Assembly (NCBI GenBank): GCA_964589825.1
Contig: CAZPUS010000023.1
Coordinates: 1-49,788 of the forward strand
From: CAZPUS01 sp964589825
GTDB lineage: Bacteria; Fibrobacterota; Chitinivibrionia; Chitinivibrionales; WJKA01
Direction of reading: 5' to 3'
Length of the DNA stretch: 49,788 bases
The stretch's first letter is position 1. Every line of letters starts with the position of its first letter. Of the stretch, positions 1 to 8,756 are shown one piece after another. The notes under the pieces are model-generated. The model was not told the origin of the DNA. It did no database searches and worked only from the letters and a program-made list of their open reading frames with translations. The position numbers and the translations under genes were made by a program.

Positions 1-54
<54 letters not shown>

Positions 55-228
55 CACATGCGTTCATGGAGACCGGGATAGCTACCAGAAATCAGTAGCA
101 AAAAACAACTCATGCTGTATCGCGTAGTATCCATGACAATACATTTTTGTAATCTATTTTAAAATAACACATGTTAGTACGCAACACAAAGAAAAGCGAT
201 TAACCTTTCATAGCGGACTTCCCGATCA

Positions 229-3200
229 TTATCGCACAAGGACGATTTTTCCTTTTTTCAGCACCGCGTCGTCTCTGTCGAGTACGGCGTAAAGATACAA
301 TCCGGATGCGACGGGATCCCCATGCGCGTTTTTCGTATCCCATATCCATTGCGGCTTTTCGGAAGTTGCGCCTTCCCTGATCACGATTTCCTCCCCGTCT
401 TTTCTGGAGTCGTATACCGCAAAGCCCTTGATCGAATAGATCACTACCCGCATGCGTGTCACGGCAGAAGAAGTCAGTGAGTGGAAGTTTTTGAAACAAA
501 TTCCCCCGAATGTACGATGGCGCGGATTCTCTCCCGGTTTATAGGGATTCGGATAGGTATAGAATGAAACGGTAGCCGTATAAAAGAACCATTCCTTTTG
601 CGCAAGCCCGGTCGATCCCGGTACGGCAAAAAGCGTATCATCGTAGGAATATGCTCTTGACAATCCACGAAACAGACAGTGGACACTGTCATTGCCGAAA
701 AACGCAGTATCCGGCATAAAAGAGACCGATGTGCGCTCCTGATCGATCTCTATGGACCGAAAGGGCACCTGATGTCCCCGGCTGTATTTCGTGGTTACTA
801 TCAGGCTGCGATTATGCTGCAGCGAATCGGTATCGATCGTATGGGGAAACAGCGGCTGATCGAACGTGATGGTTACAGGAGCATTCTCCGCTGCATCGGT
901 TGCCGCCGAGTCGGGACTTACAGAGATTACCCGAATCGGACGCACCGAGAATTGCCACGTAACGTTATCGCTTGTATCACCGGAATCGTAAACCGTATGC
1001 GCAATACCGTCCCTGTTCGCATCGATGGAATAGCCCAGCTCGTCCCGCCCGGTTACCGCGCGATACGTACACGTTATCCGATCGTCATAGTAAAAACGCA
1101 TCGATGGATAAAAGATCGCTTTTTTGCCGCGTACAATTATCGAATCGTAGGCTATTTGTGTGGTATCGTCTCTGTAGCTGGAGCCGATGCTCAGAGAGCG
1201 ATTGCCGCTGCGGGACGTATCAACCGTACCCGGATAGAGTGTGTCGGAAAAAAGAAGGGTAACCGCAAAATCACTCGAGGCGGTATCGGTCGCTGCCCCG
1301 GGAGTCACCGAAACCAGGGAAAACGGTATACTGTCTATGCGCAGTCGGAACATGGTATCGGCAGCCATATCGCGTCTGTAATCGCGATCCACATCGAGCG
1401 CATTCGGCCCCGATATGGTAGCTGCATCGTCCGTCATATACGAGGTCACCACAATTGCGATTGAATCCGTCGGGATAAACTGGCCCGCAACGGGACGTAT
1501 GCCGAAATACGGGCTCTCATACCGATACGCGGGTGCAATGCGAAGCGTGTCGCGTGAGGCGTTCCATTGCTGCGTGTACGGAATATATTCGACAGTTCCC
1601 GTATATGCGGAATCCCGAATACTGAACAATCGCAACGCGGAGTCGGCAAAACCGGTCGCCATACCCTCACTGAACCCGAGTACAATCTCACCATGCGGAG
1701 GAAAGGAATACTCGTCAGAAGAGCCGGCAGTTCGCTTTGCCAGCCAGTAAGGCTCTTTTGCCTCAAACGACGGGTTAAAGGCCTCGAGACGGGGAAGATC
1801 GTTGTACTCCATACGTACCGCAATGGTATCCGGGGTGTGCTGCGCATCGTTGGTATATACCATCACCGTATCGTAGACATACCCGTCACCGGTTAACGCA
1901 CTGTCGGAAAAATGAAACCCGATAGTAATGTGCGAATCGGGAGCAAGCGTGATCGGTGTCCAGGCCATATCGGAGGTCAGTGACGAATACCTGCATGATC
2001 CGTTCGCACAGGGCAACGACACCTCGAGCCAGCGGTCCGGACTCCCCGCAAACCGTACCGAATCGATACGCAGCAGCCCGTTACCGGTATTATGTACCGG
2101 AAGAAACACCGAATCGGCATTCATGACACCGTTAATAATCGTGCGCAGCGAATCGCTGAGAGAATCGACCGTATACGAATAATTGGTACTCTCCGCCTGT
2201 GCAAACCACGGATACTGAAGATAAAAGAGTGCGCTGTCGCGCCTGCCGTATATATCCTCGACAATTACGCGCACGATCGAATCGGCACGAGTCGGGATGA
2301 ATGCATACCATGACGAATCCGATGTGGTATCACGCTGCGCGGTTTCGAATACATATCGTATGGTATCCCAGTGAGCGAGATCGCTGTCCGCCGCCGCAAC
2401 AGCCATGCTGCAACGGGCACTTATCGACACTGCAACAGAATCGCCGCGGTAAAGGGTATCGCCTTCCACTATCGCATGGGTAAAGATCGGTCGATGATTC
2501 ACACCAAATACCGCCCGCAGCCCTGCCGTGGTATCCGCATCGCTCGCATAAAATCCGACTTCTGAATAGCTGGTGTCGGTTACCCTGCTGCCGTTGAACA
2601 CGTAACGCGCGGTATCGCCCACCCGTACCGAATCGACCGTATCGAGATCGGCGGTTACATAGCAATAACTGCCGGTATCGTTCTCATCGTGCAGAGAATA
2701 GAGAAACACCACCGAATCCTCCTGCTGCACCGTCAATCGGGTGGGGTCACCCACGGGTATCGTGTCGGGCGGTTGCGTGCTGTGTGTATCGATCACCGCC
2801 CGCACGCTAAGCGCAGGGACATCATTGGAGACGCTGATAAAAAAGCTTTTTGTCGGGCCTGCCCACGCTGCACTGTCCACGGCCCGGATGGAACATGAAT
2901 AAACCGTATCGTTTACCTCAAGCGGTGCTTCGTCCACCGATAGCCGGTGGCGAGAGGCGGACGAGACCGTCGTGTCATGCTGCTGTGCGAGTGTCGTCCT
3001 TATTTGTACCGAATGGGCATCGGGATCATCGACGGTTGCAAAGACTTCGATCGAATCGAGTCGAACCAGACATCGCTGCGCTCCGTCCCCGGTTCCGAGC
3101 GTATCGCCGAATGTGATATCGGTATAGACCGAATCGCCGATACGTACGGAATCGAGACTGCGCACCACCGGCTGTACATTCCAGTGCAGGCTGTGAGAGG

Positions 3201-4833
3201 CAACGAACGGGCTGAAAAGCGGAGTAGCGGTGTTGCGGTCAAATACGATTTGACGCTGATAAAAACGTGCCTTGCTTCGTGCGTATTTGTCAAGGGAATC
3301 GGCGTTCGCAGGTGAAATCCATGGGGACCATTGGTCCTGTTGTGCGGTATCGGCGACCCGGCCTACCCGCAAAGAATCGGCCACCACACCATATCCGTTA
3401 TCGCCGCTGTCGAGCACAGTGCGAAAAAAATGAACCGAATCCGAATTTTGTACCACTACCGAATCCACCCCGGATATCCACGTACCGGATAAATATTTGC
3501 TCTTTCGCAATGCCCATATCGTACCCCAGGCACGGCTGTCGTCGGTCCATACACACGCGATTTCTCCGGTGTCGTTGACCGCTGCATTGATATGCGCATC
3601 GTAAAAGTCGGACAATTCGGGCGCCGCATCCGCATCGCTGAGCCGGAGTGTATCCTGCACGTTCTGCACAAGGGACGAATTCTGAACCGGAATACGCGCA
3701 CATTCGATGCCCGCACGCTGGGACTGCACGACATTCCCAATCCAAAAGACAAAGACCTCATCCCGGCTCGCCCCTATTGTCGGAAAACGTGCGGTGTCGG
3801 CACGTACGCATTCGAACGGGTTATCGCTTACGGTATTCGAAGAAAGATCGATATCGTGCACAAATACGGTATCCTCGTGCCACACAACCGTGGCGACGCG
3901 GTCGTTTTCATACTCAACAGAAAATATCTGATCGTACGCATACACCGAAGAGCCCATTTCGGATACACGTTCACGCAGAATGCCCTCATCCAGTTGCGTA
4001 AAATCGGGCTGTAACAGCAAAAAGCGCGCTCGCTTCCATGTACCGTCACCCGTTGTCACACGGACCTGATACGTAACCAGTATTTTTCCGGAGCCGGTAG
4101 CCACGAGTGACGGATTTACCAAATCCTTTGCTCCCGAGACACTCGCCAGCGTATCGTGGTAGTATACACGCAAATCCGAACCCTCTGCGCCTGTTTTGTT
4201 CAGCACAAGCTTTTTATCGTTTACCGACTGCGCAACAAGAAACGTATCGTTGCGGAATGCGCACAGTGAGCTTCTGGGGCTCTTTATACCCAGCGAATCG
4301 TGTGTCGCGGAACCGCTCACGGCACGAAGCGTGTCAAAGCCTCCGGTGACGAACGTCACCATTTCGCGGGTTCCGTTGTGTACGGCGTGGCAATAGGTGA
4401 CGTGCTGTTCGTGATCCGGATAGAGGATCACTTCACCCGCATGCTGCAAAGACGCGACCGTTGTCTGAATCTGCTGAGCCACGACGTGCTCTATGGAAGG
4501 AGAAAACTGATCGGTCTGTGCCCACACGCATACGAAGGAGCCGGGAGCGGTCGTATAGACATCCGGCACACGTGCATTCGTACCCGCGGTGGCCGACAGT
4601 TCGAAATCCTGTGTGGAAAGCTTGACAAGTGATTCAGACTGATTGTCGAGAACGAGCGTATCTTCACCCGAAAGCCTTAAGCTCGTTCCTGTGTTGAGAA
4701 ATGATTCGAGCGTCTTCGAGCCTGCATGCGAAAGGACAACTATACACAGGCACCACAGCAGCACATCAGGCGGACGAAGACAATGCTTCGTCACCCGCAG
4801 TGCGCCTGATATAAAGATTCTGGGAAACTTCAT
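229..4833 (-). CDS. giant secreted multi-domain protein with T9SS-type C-terminal sorting domain
   Basis: This is a protein of about 1534 residues with no recognised enzyme domain. The chosen ATG at 4833 has AGGAG about 13 bases upstream and gives a basic N-region followed by a hydrophobic core (LLWCLCIVVL) and a cleavage-like SHAGS. GTG starts at 4794 or 4764 would give shorter signal peptides. The first third has propeller-like repeats. The middle is rich in D, S, T and V and looks like stacked Ig/cadherin-like and ASH-like beta domains. Two Big_5-type domains (near SVTPGAATDT and SVSPDSAATD) lie near the end. The C-terminus has the classic FYTYPNPYKPGE start and ends GLYLYAVLDRD...GKIVLVR, a T9SS type A sorting domain. 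Its start lies inside the end of fliJ, so it is probably co-transcribed with the flagellar genes. A surface adhesin or structural role is inferred only. Confidence 0.8.
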   Translation of the reverse strand: MKFPRIFISGALRVTKHCLRPPDVLLWCLCIVVLSHAGSKTLESFLNTGTSLRLSGEDTLVLDNQSESLVKLSTQDFELSATAGTNARVPDVYTTAPGSFVCVWAQTDQFSPSIEHVVAQQIQTTVASLQHAGEVILYPDHEQHVTYCHAVHNGTREMVTFVTGGFDTLRAVSGSATHDSLGIKSPRSSLCAFRNDTFLVAQSVNDKKLVLNKTGAEGSDLRVYYHDTLASVSGAKDLVNPSLVATGSGKILVTYQVRVTTGDGTWKRARFLLLQPDFTQLDEGILRERVSEMGSSVYAYDQIFSVEYENDRVATVVWHEDTVFVHDIDLSSNTVSDNPFECVRADTARFPTIGASRDEVFVFWIGNVVQSQRAGIECARIPVQNSSLVQNVQDTLRLSDADAAPELSDFYDAHINAAVNDTGEIACVWTDDSRAWGTIWALRKSKYLSGTWISGVDSVVVQNSDSVHFFRTVLDSGDNGYGVVADSLRVGRVADTAQQDQWSPWISPANADSLDKYARSKARFYQRQIVFDRNTATPLFSPFVASHSLHWNVQPVVRSLDSVRIGDSVYTDITFGDTLGTGDGAQRCLVRLDSIEVFATVDDPDAHSVQIRTTLAQQHDTTVSSASRHRLSVDEAPLEVNDTVYSCSIRAVDSAAWAGPTKSFFISVSNDVPALSVRAVIDTHSTQPPDTIPVGDPTRLTVQQEDSVVFLYSLHDENDTGSYCYVTADLDTVDSVRVGDTARYVFNGSRVTDTSYSEVGFYASDADTTAGLRAVFGVNHRPIFTHAIVEGDTLYRGDSVAVSISARCSMAVAAADSDLAHWDTIRYVFETAQRDTTSDSSWYAFIPTRADSIVRVIVEDIYGRRDSALFYLQYPWFAQAESTNYSYTVDSLSDSLRTIINGVMNADSVFLPVHNTGNGLLRIDSVRFAGSPDRWLEVSLPCANGSCRYSSLTSDMAWTPITLAPDSHITIGFHFSDSALTGDGYVYDTVMVYTNDAQHTPDTIAVRMEYNDLPRLEAFNPSFEAKEPYWLAKRTAGSSDEYSFPPHGEIVLGFSEGMATGFADSALRLFSIRDSAYTGTVEYIPYTQQWNASRDTLRIAPAYRYESPYFGIRPVAGQFIPTDSIAIVVTSYMTDDAATISGPNALDVDRDYRRDMAADTMFRLRIDSIPFSLVSVTPGAATDTASSDFAVTLLFSDTLYPGTVDTSRSGNRSLSIGSSYRDDTTQIAYDSIIVRGKKAIFYPSMRFYYDDRITCTYRAVTGRDELGYSIDANRDGIAHTVYDSGDTSDNVTWQFSVRPIRVISVSPDSAATDAAENAPVTITFDQPLFPHTIDTDSLQHNRSLIVTTKYSRGHQVPFRSIEIDQERTSVSFMPDTAFFGNDSVHCLFRGLSRAYSYDDTLFAVPGSTGLAQKEWFFYTATVSFYTYPNPYKPGENPRHRTFGGICFKNFHSLTSSAVTRMRVVIYSIKGFAVYDSRKDGEEIVIREGATSEKPQWIWDTKNAHGDPVASGLYLYAVLDRDDAVLKKGKIVLVR

Positions 4834-5239
4834 CGAGATATTTCTGCTCCTGCCGTATATAGTTCTTTTTCCAGGCATCGAAACGCCGCTGCTGCAGCTG
4901 TTCGAGACTGCGTCTTTTTCTGCGCGCCTCCGTCAATTCTTTATTGATCTGTTCCGCTTCGTTGCGCAGTTTTTTGAGGGTATTCGAATAGGAAACGATA
5001 TCGAGCTTCAGTTTATGCTGATAGGAGACATACTGCTTGAACCGTTTTACCTGTGTCTCTCCGACCCGGACTGCCCGCTCCTCATCCCATAACGAGCTGA
5101 GGGAGTTTTGTCCCTGCTCGATACTCTCTTTTATTCGCTGGATTTGACGTGTGACCTGGGCAAGCCTTCTTTTTATTTCGTCCTCCTGCTGCATACGAAG
5201 CTGCAGTACGCTCTCCAACGTAAATTTAAAACGTTTCAT
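4766..5239 (-). CDS. fliJ: flagellar export chaperone FliJ
   Basis: This 157-residue protein is almost wholly charged, predicted coiled coil, beginning MKRFKFTLESVLQLR, the usual FliJ opening. FliJ is a soluble component of the flagellar type III export apparatus. It sits as a stalk in the FliI hexamer and helps couple the ATPase to the export gate. The start ATG overlaps the TGA of fliI by one base (TGATG), so translation is probably coupled. It closes the fliG-fliH-fliI-fliJ series. The next gene, for a secreted giant protein, begins inside its 3' end. Identification rests on length, coiled-coil character, N-terminal motif and position immediately after fliI. Confidence 0.9.
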   Translation of the reverse strand: MKRFKFTLESVLQLRMQQEDEIKRRLAQVTRQIQRIKESIEQGQNSLSSLWDEERAVRVGETQVKRFKQYVSYQHKLKLDIVSYSNTLKKLRNEAEQINKELTEARRKRRSLEQLQQRRFDAWKKNYIRQEQKYLDEVSQNLYIRRTAGDEALSSSA

Positions 5240-6588
5240 CAGCCTCTGCTCCTTCCCGGGGCCGCCGCGGCGGCATGGTCGCGAATCCGGGAGAGCTGGG
5301 AAACAATCTCGTTAAAATCGGTTTTTTCTTTGGTATTCTGCCTGAGAAATTGCGTAAGGGGCTCATTGAGTGCGATCGCTGCATCGACGCGCGGATTGGT
5401 CCCTGATGCATACGCACCTATCTGTATCAGATCCTCGTTTTCCCTGTAGGCCGCGATGTAATCCCTCAGATTCCCCGCCAGTTCCATATGCTGCGGCGAG
5501 ACCACATCGGGCATACAGCGTGATATGCTTTCCGGTACATCGATGGCGGGATAGTGGTTCCTCCTGGCAAGATCGCGTGACAGCACTACATGTCCGTCGA
5601 GAATACTGCGGGCGGAATCCGCGATTGGCTCGTCCATGTCGTCCGCTTCGACCAGCACGGTAAACATTCCGGTAATGGTTCCCCGAGACGATGTGCCGGC
5701 ACGTTCCAGCAGCTGCGGAAGCATGGCGAATACCGACGGAGTGTATCCCTTGGTGGCAGGCGGTTCGCCGGTCGCGAGCCCGACCTCACGCTGTGCCATA
5801 GCGAGTCTGGTAACCGAATCGATAAAAAAGAGCACATCGTTGCCCCTGTCTCTGAAGTATTCCGCAATGGTCGCGGCAACGATGGATGCCTTAAGGCGAA
5901 TAAGCGGCGGCTGATCGGAGGTGGCAACAACCACTACCGAACGTTTGAGTCCCTCTTCACCCAGATCACGTTCCAAAAACTCGCGCACTTCCCTTCCCCG
6001 TTCCCCGACCAGCGCAATCACGTTGACATCCGAGACGCAGTTACGCGCCATCATCCCCATCAGGACGCTTTTGCCTACGCCACTGCCCGCAAAAATGCCC
6101 ATCCGTTGTCCTTTGCCTACCGTAATAAAGCCGTCGATCGCCTTTATACCGGTCTCGAAAGGCTGCTCGATTCTGCTTCTGTTAAGCGGATTGGGTACCT
6201 GTGAAAAAATGGCCCGCTGTTCACCGGCAGATGGGGCATCTTTTCCGTCTATCGGCCTTCCCAGTCCGTCAAGCACTCTTCCGAGCAGATTGTTCCCGAG
6301 TTTTATGGTAAGTGGTCTGTTCGTATTGACCACCCGCACCCCCTGACTCAGTCCGGTCACCTCGCCCAGGGGCATAAGCAGGGTAATCTCTTTTCTGAAC
6401 CCCACGACTTCCGCACGGCCGATACACTCACCGTTTTTTTCCAGTACGCACACATCGCCCACCGAGGCGCGGGGGCCGTGAGATTCGATAAGCAGACCCA
6501 CTACCTGAGTCACCAGCCCGCTCATGCGAACGGAAACCGCATTGGCAACCGCATCACAATATTCAGAAAATCTGGTATCGGAATCCAT
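5239..6588 (-). CDS. fliI: flagellum-specific export ATPase FliI
   Basis: This 449-residue F1-beta-like ATPase energises flagellar type III export at the cytoplasmic face of the basal body. The start is taken as the ATG at 6588 (MDSDTRFSEY), 10 bases after the fliH stop. The longer open frame reaching further upstream would overlap fliH and has no family similarity. The Walker A motif AGSGVGKS lies near residues 167-174. The Walker B region is FFIDSVTRLAMAQREVG, followed by the family sequence GEPPATKGYTPSVFAMLPQL and the DMDEPIADSARSILDGH block, all typical of FliI/YscN. Length matches the family. The neighbours fliH (negative regulator) and fliJ (stalk) are in the usual order. Confidence 0.97.
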   Translation of the reverse strand: MDSDTRFSEYCDAVANAVSVRMSGLVTQVVGLLIESHGPRASVGDVCVLEKNGECIGRAEVVGFRKEITLLMPLGEVTGLSQGVRVVNTNRPLTIKLGNNLLGRVLDGLGRPIDGKDAPSAGEQRAIFSQVPNPLNRSRIEQPFETGIKAIDGFITVGKGQRMGIFAGSGVGKSVLMGMMARNCVSDVNVIALVGERGREVREFLERDLGEEGLKRSVVVVATSDQPPLIRLKASIVAATIAEYFRDRGNDVLFFIDSVTRLAMAQREVGLATGEPPATKGYTPSVFAMLPQLLERAGTSSRGTITGMFTVLVEADDMDEPIADSARSILDGHVVLSRDLARRNHYPAIDVPESISRCMPDVVSPQHMELAGNLRDYIAAYRENEDLIQIGAYASGTNPRVDAAIALNEPLTQFLRQNTKEKTDFNEIVSQLSRIRDHAAAAAPGRSRG

Positions 6589-6598
6589 AGTCGGTATC

Positions 6599-7480
6599 TC
6601 ATTCCTGCGGCGGTTCTTCAGCCGCCGATTCCTGGTGCGTATCCGCAGATCCCTTGTTGTCACTATCGCCGCCGGACGATTCAGCAAACTGCTGCCATTT
6701 CTCTTCAACCAGTTGTGCAATCTCTTCGAGCCGCACTTCGCGGCGTGCATCAACATCACCCGAGAGGGTCTCCACGATCACCCCGCCCCGTACTATAGTG
6801 GAATCGGGCACGACCCGGACGTTTTCTATGCCGTTCACCGCCTTCTGCCAGAAGGAATCCTGCCCGGAAAGCGTATCAGCATCGTCGGGAGCTATTCTTA
6901 CGTGAATCTGTTCTTTGGATGCGATATTGCCGAGTGCGCTTTTTACCACATTGTACACGATCTCCCGGTTCTCGTTCACTTCGGTATCTATCACCTTTTT
7001 TGCAACTTCAAAACTGAGCCGTATACAATTATGCTCACTCTCGTGCAGCACGCGTCCCTTTTCGGCGTCAATCTGTGAACATGTACGTTCTACCCTCTCT
7101 TTAAGCTGCTGCACACGTGAATCGAACTCTTCTTTTGCCTCTTCGAGTCCCTGCTGCTTACCCTTTTCGAGTCCCTGCTGCACACCCTTCTGATACGCCT
7201 TCTGAAGCGCATTTTCGCTCTGCTTTCTGGTATCCTTGAGCTTTTGGCGCAGCGAGGCGATCTGCTTTTCGAGCGAAAGGATGGTAGAATCTTTTTCGGG
7301 AGCCTTCCCGTCATTTTCATTGCCGAAGTCTTCGAAATCGATATCCCGCAGAGGAAACTGGCTATATTCGTGCTGCCGCTGCCTGACGATTTTCTGCAAG
7401 CCTACGACCGCAGGGTCTTTAGATTGCATCAATTTATCAACCAGCGTGGTGATATCCTGTGATGAGAGCTCCTCAGACAT
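6599..7480 (-). CDS. fliH: flagellar assembly protein FliH
   Basis: This 293-residue, glutamine- and charge-rich protein has a long central coiled coil (about residues 70-150, with the repeated segment GLEKGKQQGLEEAKEEF) and a C-terminal domain typical of FliH/HrpE/YscL. FliH binds the FliI ATPase, restrains its activity, and anchors it to the C-ring. The C-terminal globular part (VAKKVIDTEVNENREIVYNVVKSALG, then IRIAPDD-like and GGVIVETLSGDVDARREVRLEEI) matches the conserved FliH core. It lies 15 bases after fliG and 10 before fliI, consistent with one transcript. The ribosome binding site is weak, so coupling to fliG translation is likely. The extreme C-terminus is acidic and low in complexity. 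Confidence 0.92.
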   Translation of the reverse strand: MSEELSSQDITTLVDKLMQSKDPAVVGLQKIVRQRQHEYSQFPLRDIDFEDFGNENDGKAPEKDSTILSLEKQIASLRQKLKDTRKQSENALQKAYQKGVQQGLEKGKQQGLEEAKEEFDSRVQQLKERVERTCSQIDAEKGRVLHESEHNCIRLSFEVAKKVIDTEVNENREIVYNVVKSALGNIASKEQIHVRIAPDDADTLSGQDSFWQKAVNGIENVRVVPDSTIVRGGVIVETLSGDVDARREVRLEEIAQLVEEKWQQFAESSGGDSDNKGSADTHQESAAEEPPQE

Positions 7481-7495
7481 AGCGCACAGTCCCGA

Positions 7496-8563
7496 TTACA
7501 CGACCACTTCTTCTTCGCCGCCTCTTCCACTGATAATAATTTCTCCGTCTTCCTCCAGACGCCGCACCGTATCGACGATCTTCTGTTGCACCTCTTCGAC
7601 GTCTTTGAGACGAACCGGTCCCATGTACTCCATTTCCTCCTTTATCATCTCTCCCGCCCGCGAGGACATGTTGTTAAAAAACTTGTTGACCAGTTCTTCC
7701 GACGCTCCCTTGAGGGCGAGTGAAAGATCCTTGGTATCGATCTCCTTGAGCACACGCTGCATGCTTCTGTCGTCCAGCAGCATGATATCTTCGAATACGA
7801 ACATGAGATTCTTGATTTCGGTGGCGAGTTCCGGATTGTCACGCTCGAGATTCCCGAGAATGTTTTTCTCGGCACCACGGTCCACATTGTTAAGCATTTC
7901 GGCAACCGCTTTCACGCCGCCGATCTGTGAACGTTCTCCACCAAAGAGTGATTTGATCTGATCGGTAATCACTTCCTCGACCTGGTTGAGCGTCTCGGGT
8001 GATATGCTGTCCATTGTCGCGATTCGTGTGGCCACATCGACCTGCATTTCCTGGGGCAGTGCCGAAATAATGGCCGCCGAATTACCTGATTCCATATGTG
8101 CGAGCAATAGCGCAATCGTCTGGGGATGTTCTTTCTGAATAAAATTGACGACCTGGCCCGGTTCTACGTTTTCGAGCAGATTGAATCCTGTGGTGCGCAC
8201 TGTCTCGCGGACTTTATCGAGGATTTCCGCGGCTTTTCGCGGACCGAGTGCGCTTTCGAGAATCTCCTTTGCATAATCTATACCACCCTGTGACACGTAC
8301 TGCTGTGCCATCATCATCTGATTGAATTCTTCGAATACCGCTTCCCGAAGCGCAGGAGAGACATTATCGAGCCGTGCAATCTCGGTGGAAAGCCGCTGTA
8401 CTTCATCTTCATCGAGATGTTTGAATACTTCCGAAGACGCGCTGCTGCCCAGCGCAACCATCACGATCGCCGCTTTCTGAGGCCCGGTAAGCGATTCGGT
8501 CGATACCGTATTTTGCTGGTTCTCTTTGTTTTCGTACTGATGTTTATAAAAGCCGTCCGCCAT
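7496..8563 (-). CDS. fliG: flagellar motor switch protein FliG
   Basis: This 355-residue C-ring protein attaches the switch complex to the MS ring (FliF) and carries the charged surface that meets the stator. The EHPQ motif of the middle domain is at about residues 145-148 (KEHPQTIALLLAHM). The C-terminal torque domain contains FEDIMLLDDRSMQRVLKEID and the downstream SSRAGEMIKEEMEYMGPVRL block, both highly characteristic. The family is usually about 330-345 residues; the small excess is an N-terminal tail and a C-terminal glycine/glutamate/valine extension ending EEEVVV. It is the first gene after the terminator and the sigma70-like promoter at 8633-8661, so fliGHIJ can be transcribed independently of fliF. 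Confidence 0.97.
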   Translation of the reverse strand: MADGFYKHQYENKENQQNTVSTESLTGPQKAAIVMVALGSSASSEVFKHLDEDEVQRLSTEIARLDNVSPALREAVFEEFNQMMMAQQYVSQGGIDYAKEILESALGPRKAAEILDKVRETVRTTGFNLLENVEPGQVVNFIQKEHPQTIALLLAHMESGNSAAIISALPQEMQVDVATRIATMDSISPETLNQVEEVITDQIKSLFGGERSQIGGVKAVAEMLNNVDRGAEKNILGNLERDNPELATEIKNLMFVFEDIMLLDDRSMQRVLKEIDTKDLSLALKGASEELVNKFFNNMSSRAGEMIKEEMEYMGPVRLKDVEEVQQKIVDTVRRLEEDGEIIISGRGGEEEVVV

Positions 8564-8632
8564 AACGCTCTTCCATGAATTCGGGTAGGTAGATGCAATC
8601 CGTTTTTATGCAGATTCGCCTGTTTACACTCA

Positions 8633-8661
8633 ATTATACAATTCCCGCGCCTGTTTTTCAA
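8633..8661 (-). promoter_or_regulatory. sigma70-type promoter of the fliGHIJ unit
   Basis: On the minus strand a TTGAAA -35 box (8656-8661) and a perfect TATAAT -10 box (8633-8638) are separated by exactly 17 bases. Initiation would fall about 70 bases upstream of the fliG start. It lies between the terminator after fliF and fliG, which makes independent transcription of fliG onward likely. Confidence 0.7.
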
Positions 8662-8713
8662 TACCCGGAAGCCCCATTTACCGCACACTCACCGTACCAT
8701 AATTGGTTTTGGA

Positions 8714-8741
8714 TAAAAAAACAAGGGGAGAATTCCTCCCC
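8714..8741 (-). terminator. rho-independent terminator after fliF
   Basis: Reading the minus strand just past the fliF stop, there is a 6-bp GC-rich stem (GGGGAG/CTCCCC, arms at 8725-8730 and 8736-8741) with a 5-base loop, followed by TTGTTTTTTT. This is a good intrinsic terminator inside what is usually a continuous fliE-fliF-fliG operon. Confidence 0.75.
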
Positions 8742-8756
8742 CCTGCCAGAAAAACG

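Noticed and set aside
679..1464. Long open frame opposite the giant secreted protein gene
   Set aside because: It is a shadow of the repetitive D/S/V-rich gene on the other strand, with no ribosome binding site and an implausible R/I/Y-rich composition.
7090..7320. Short repeat-like R/S-rich frame within fliH
   Set aside because: It comes from the repetitive coiled-coil codons of fliH read out of frame; not a gene.
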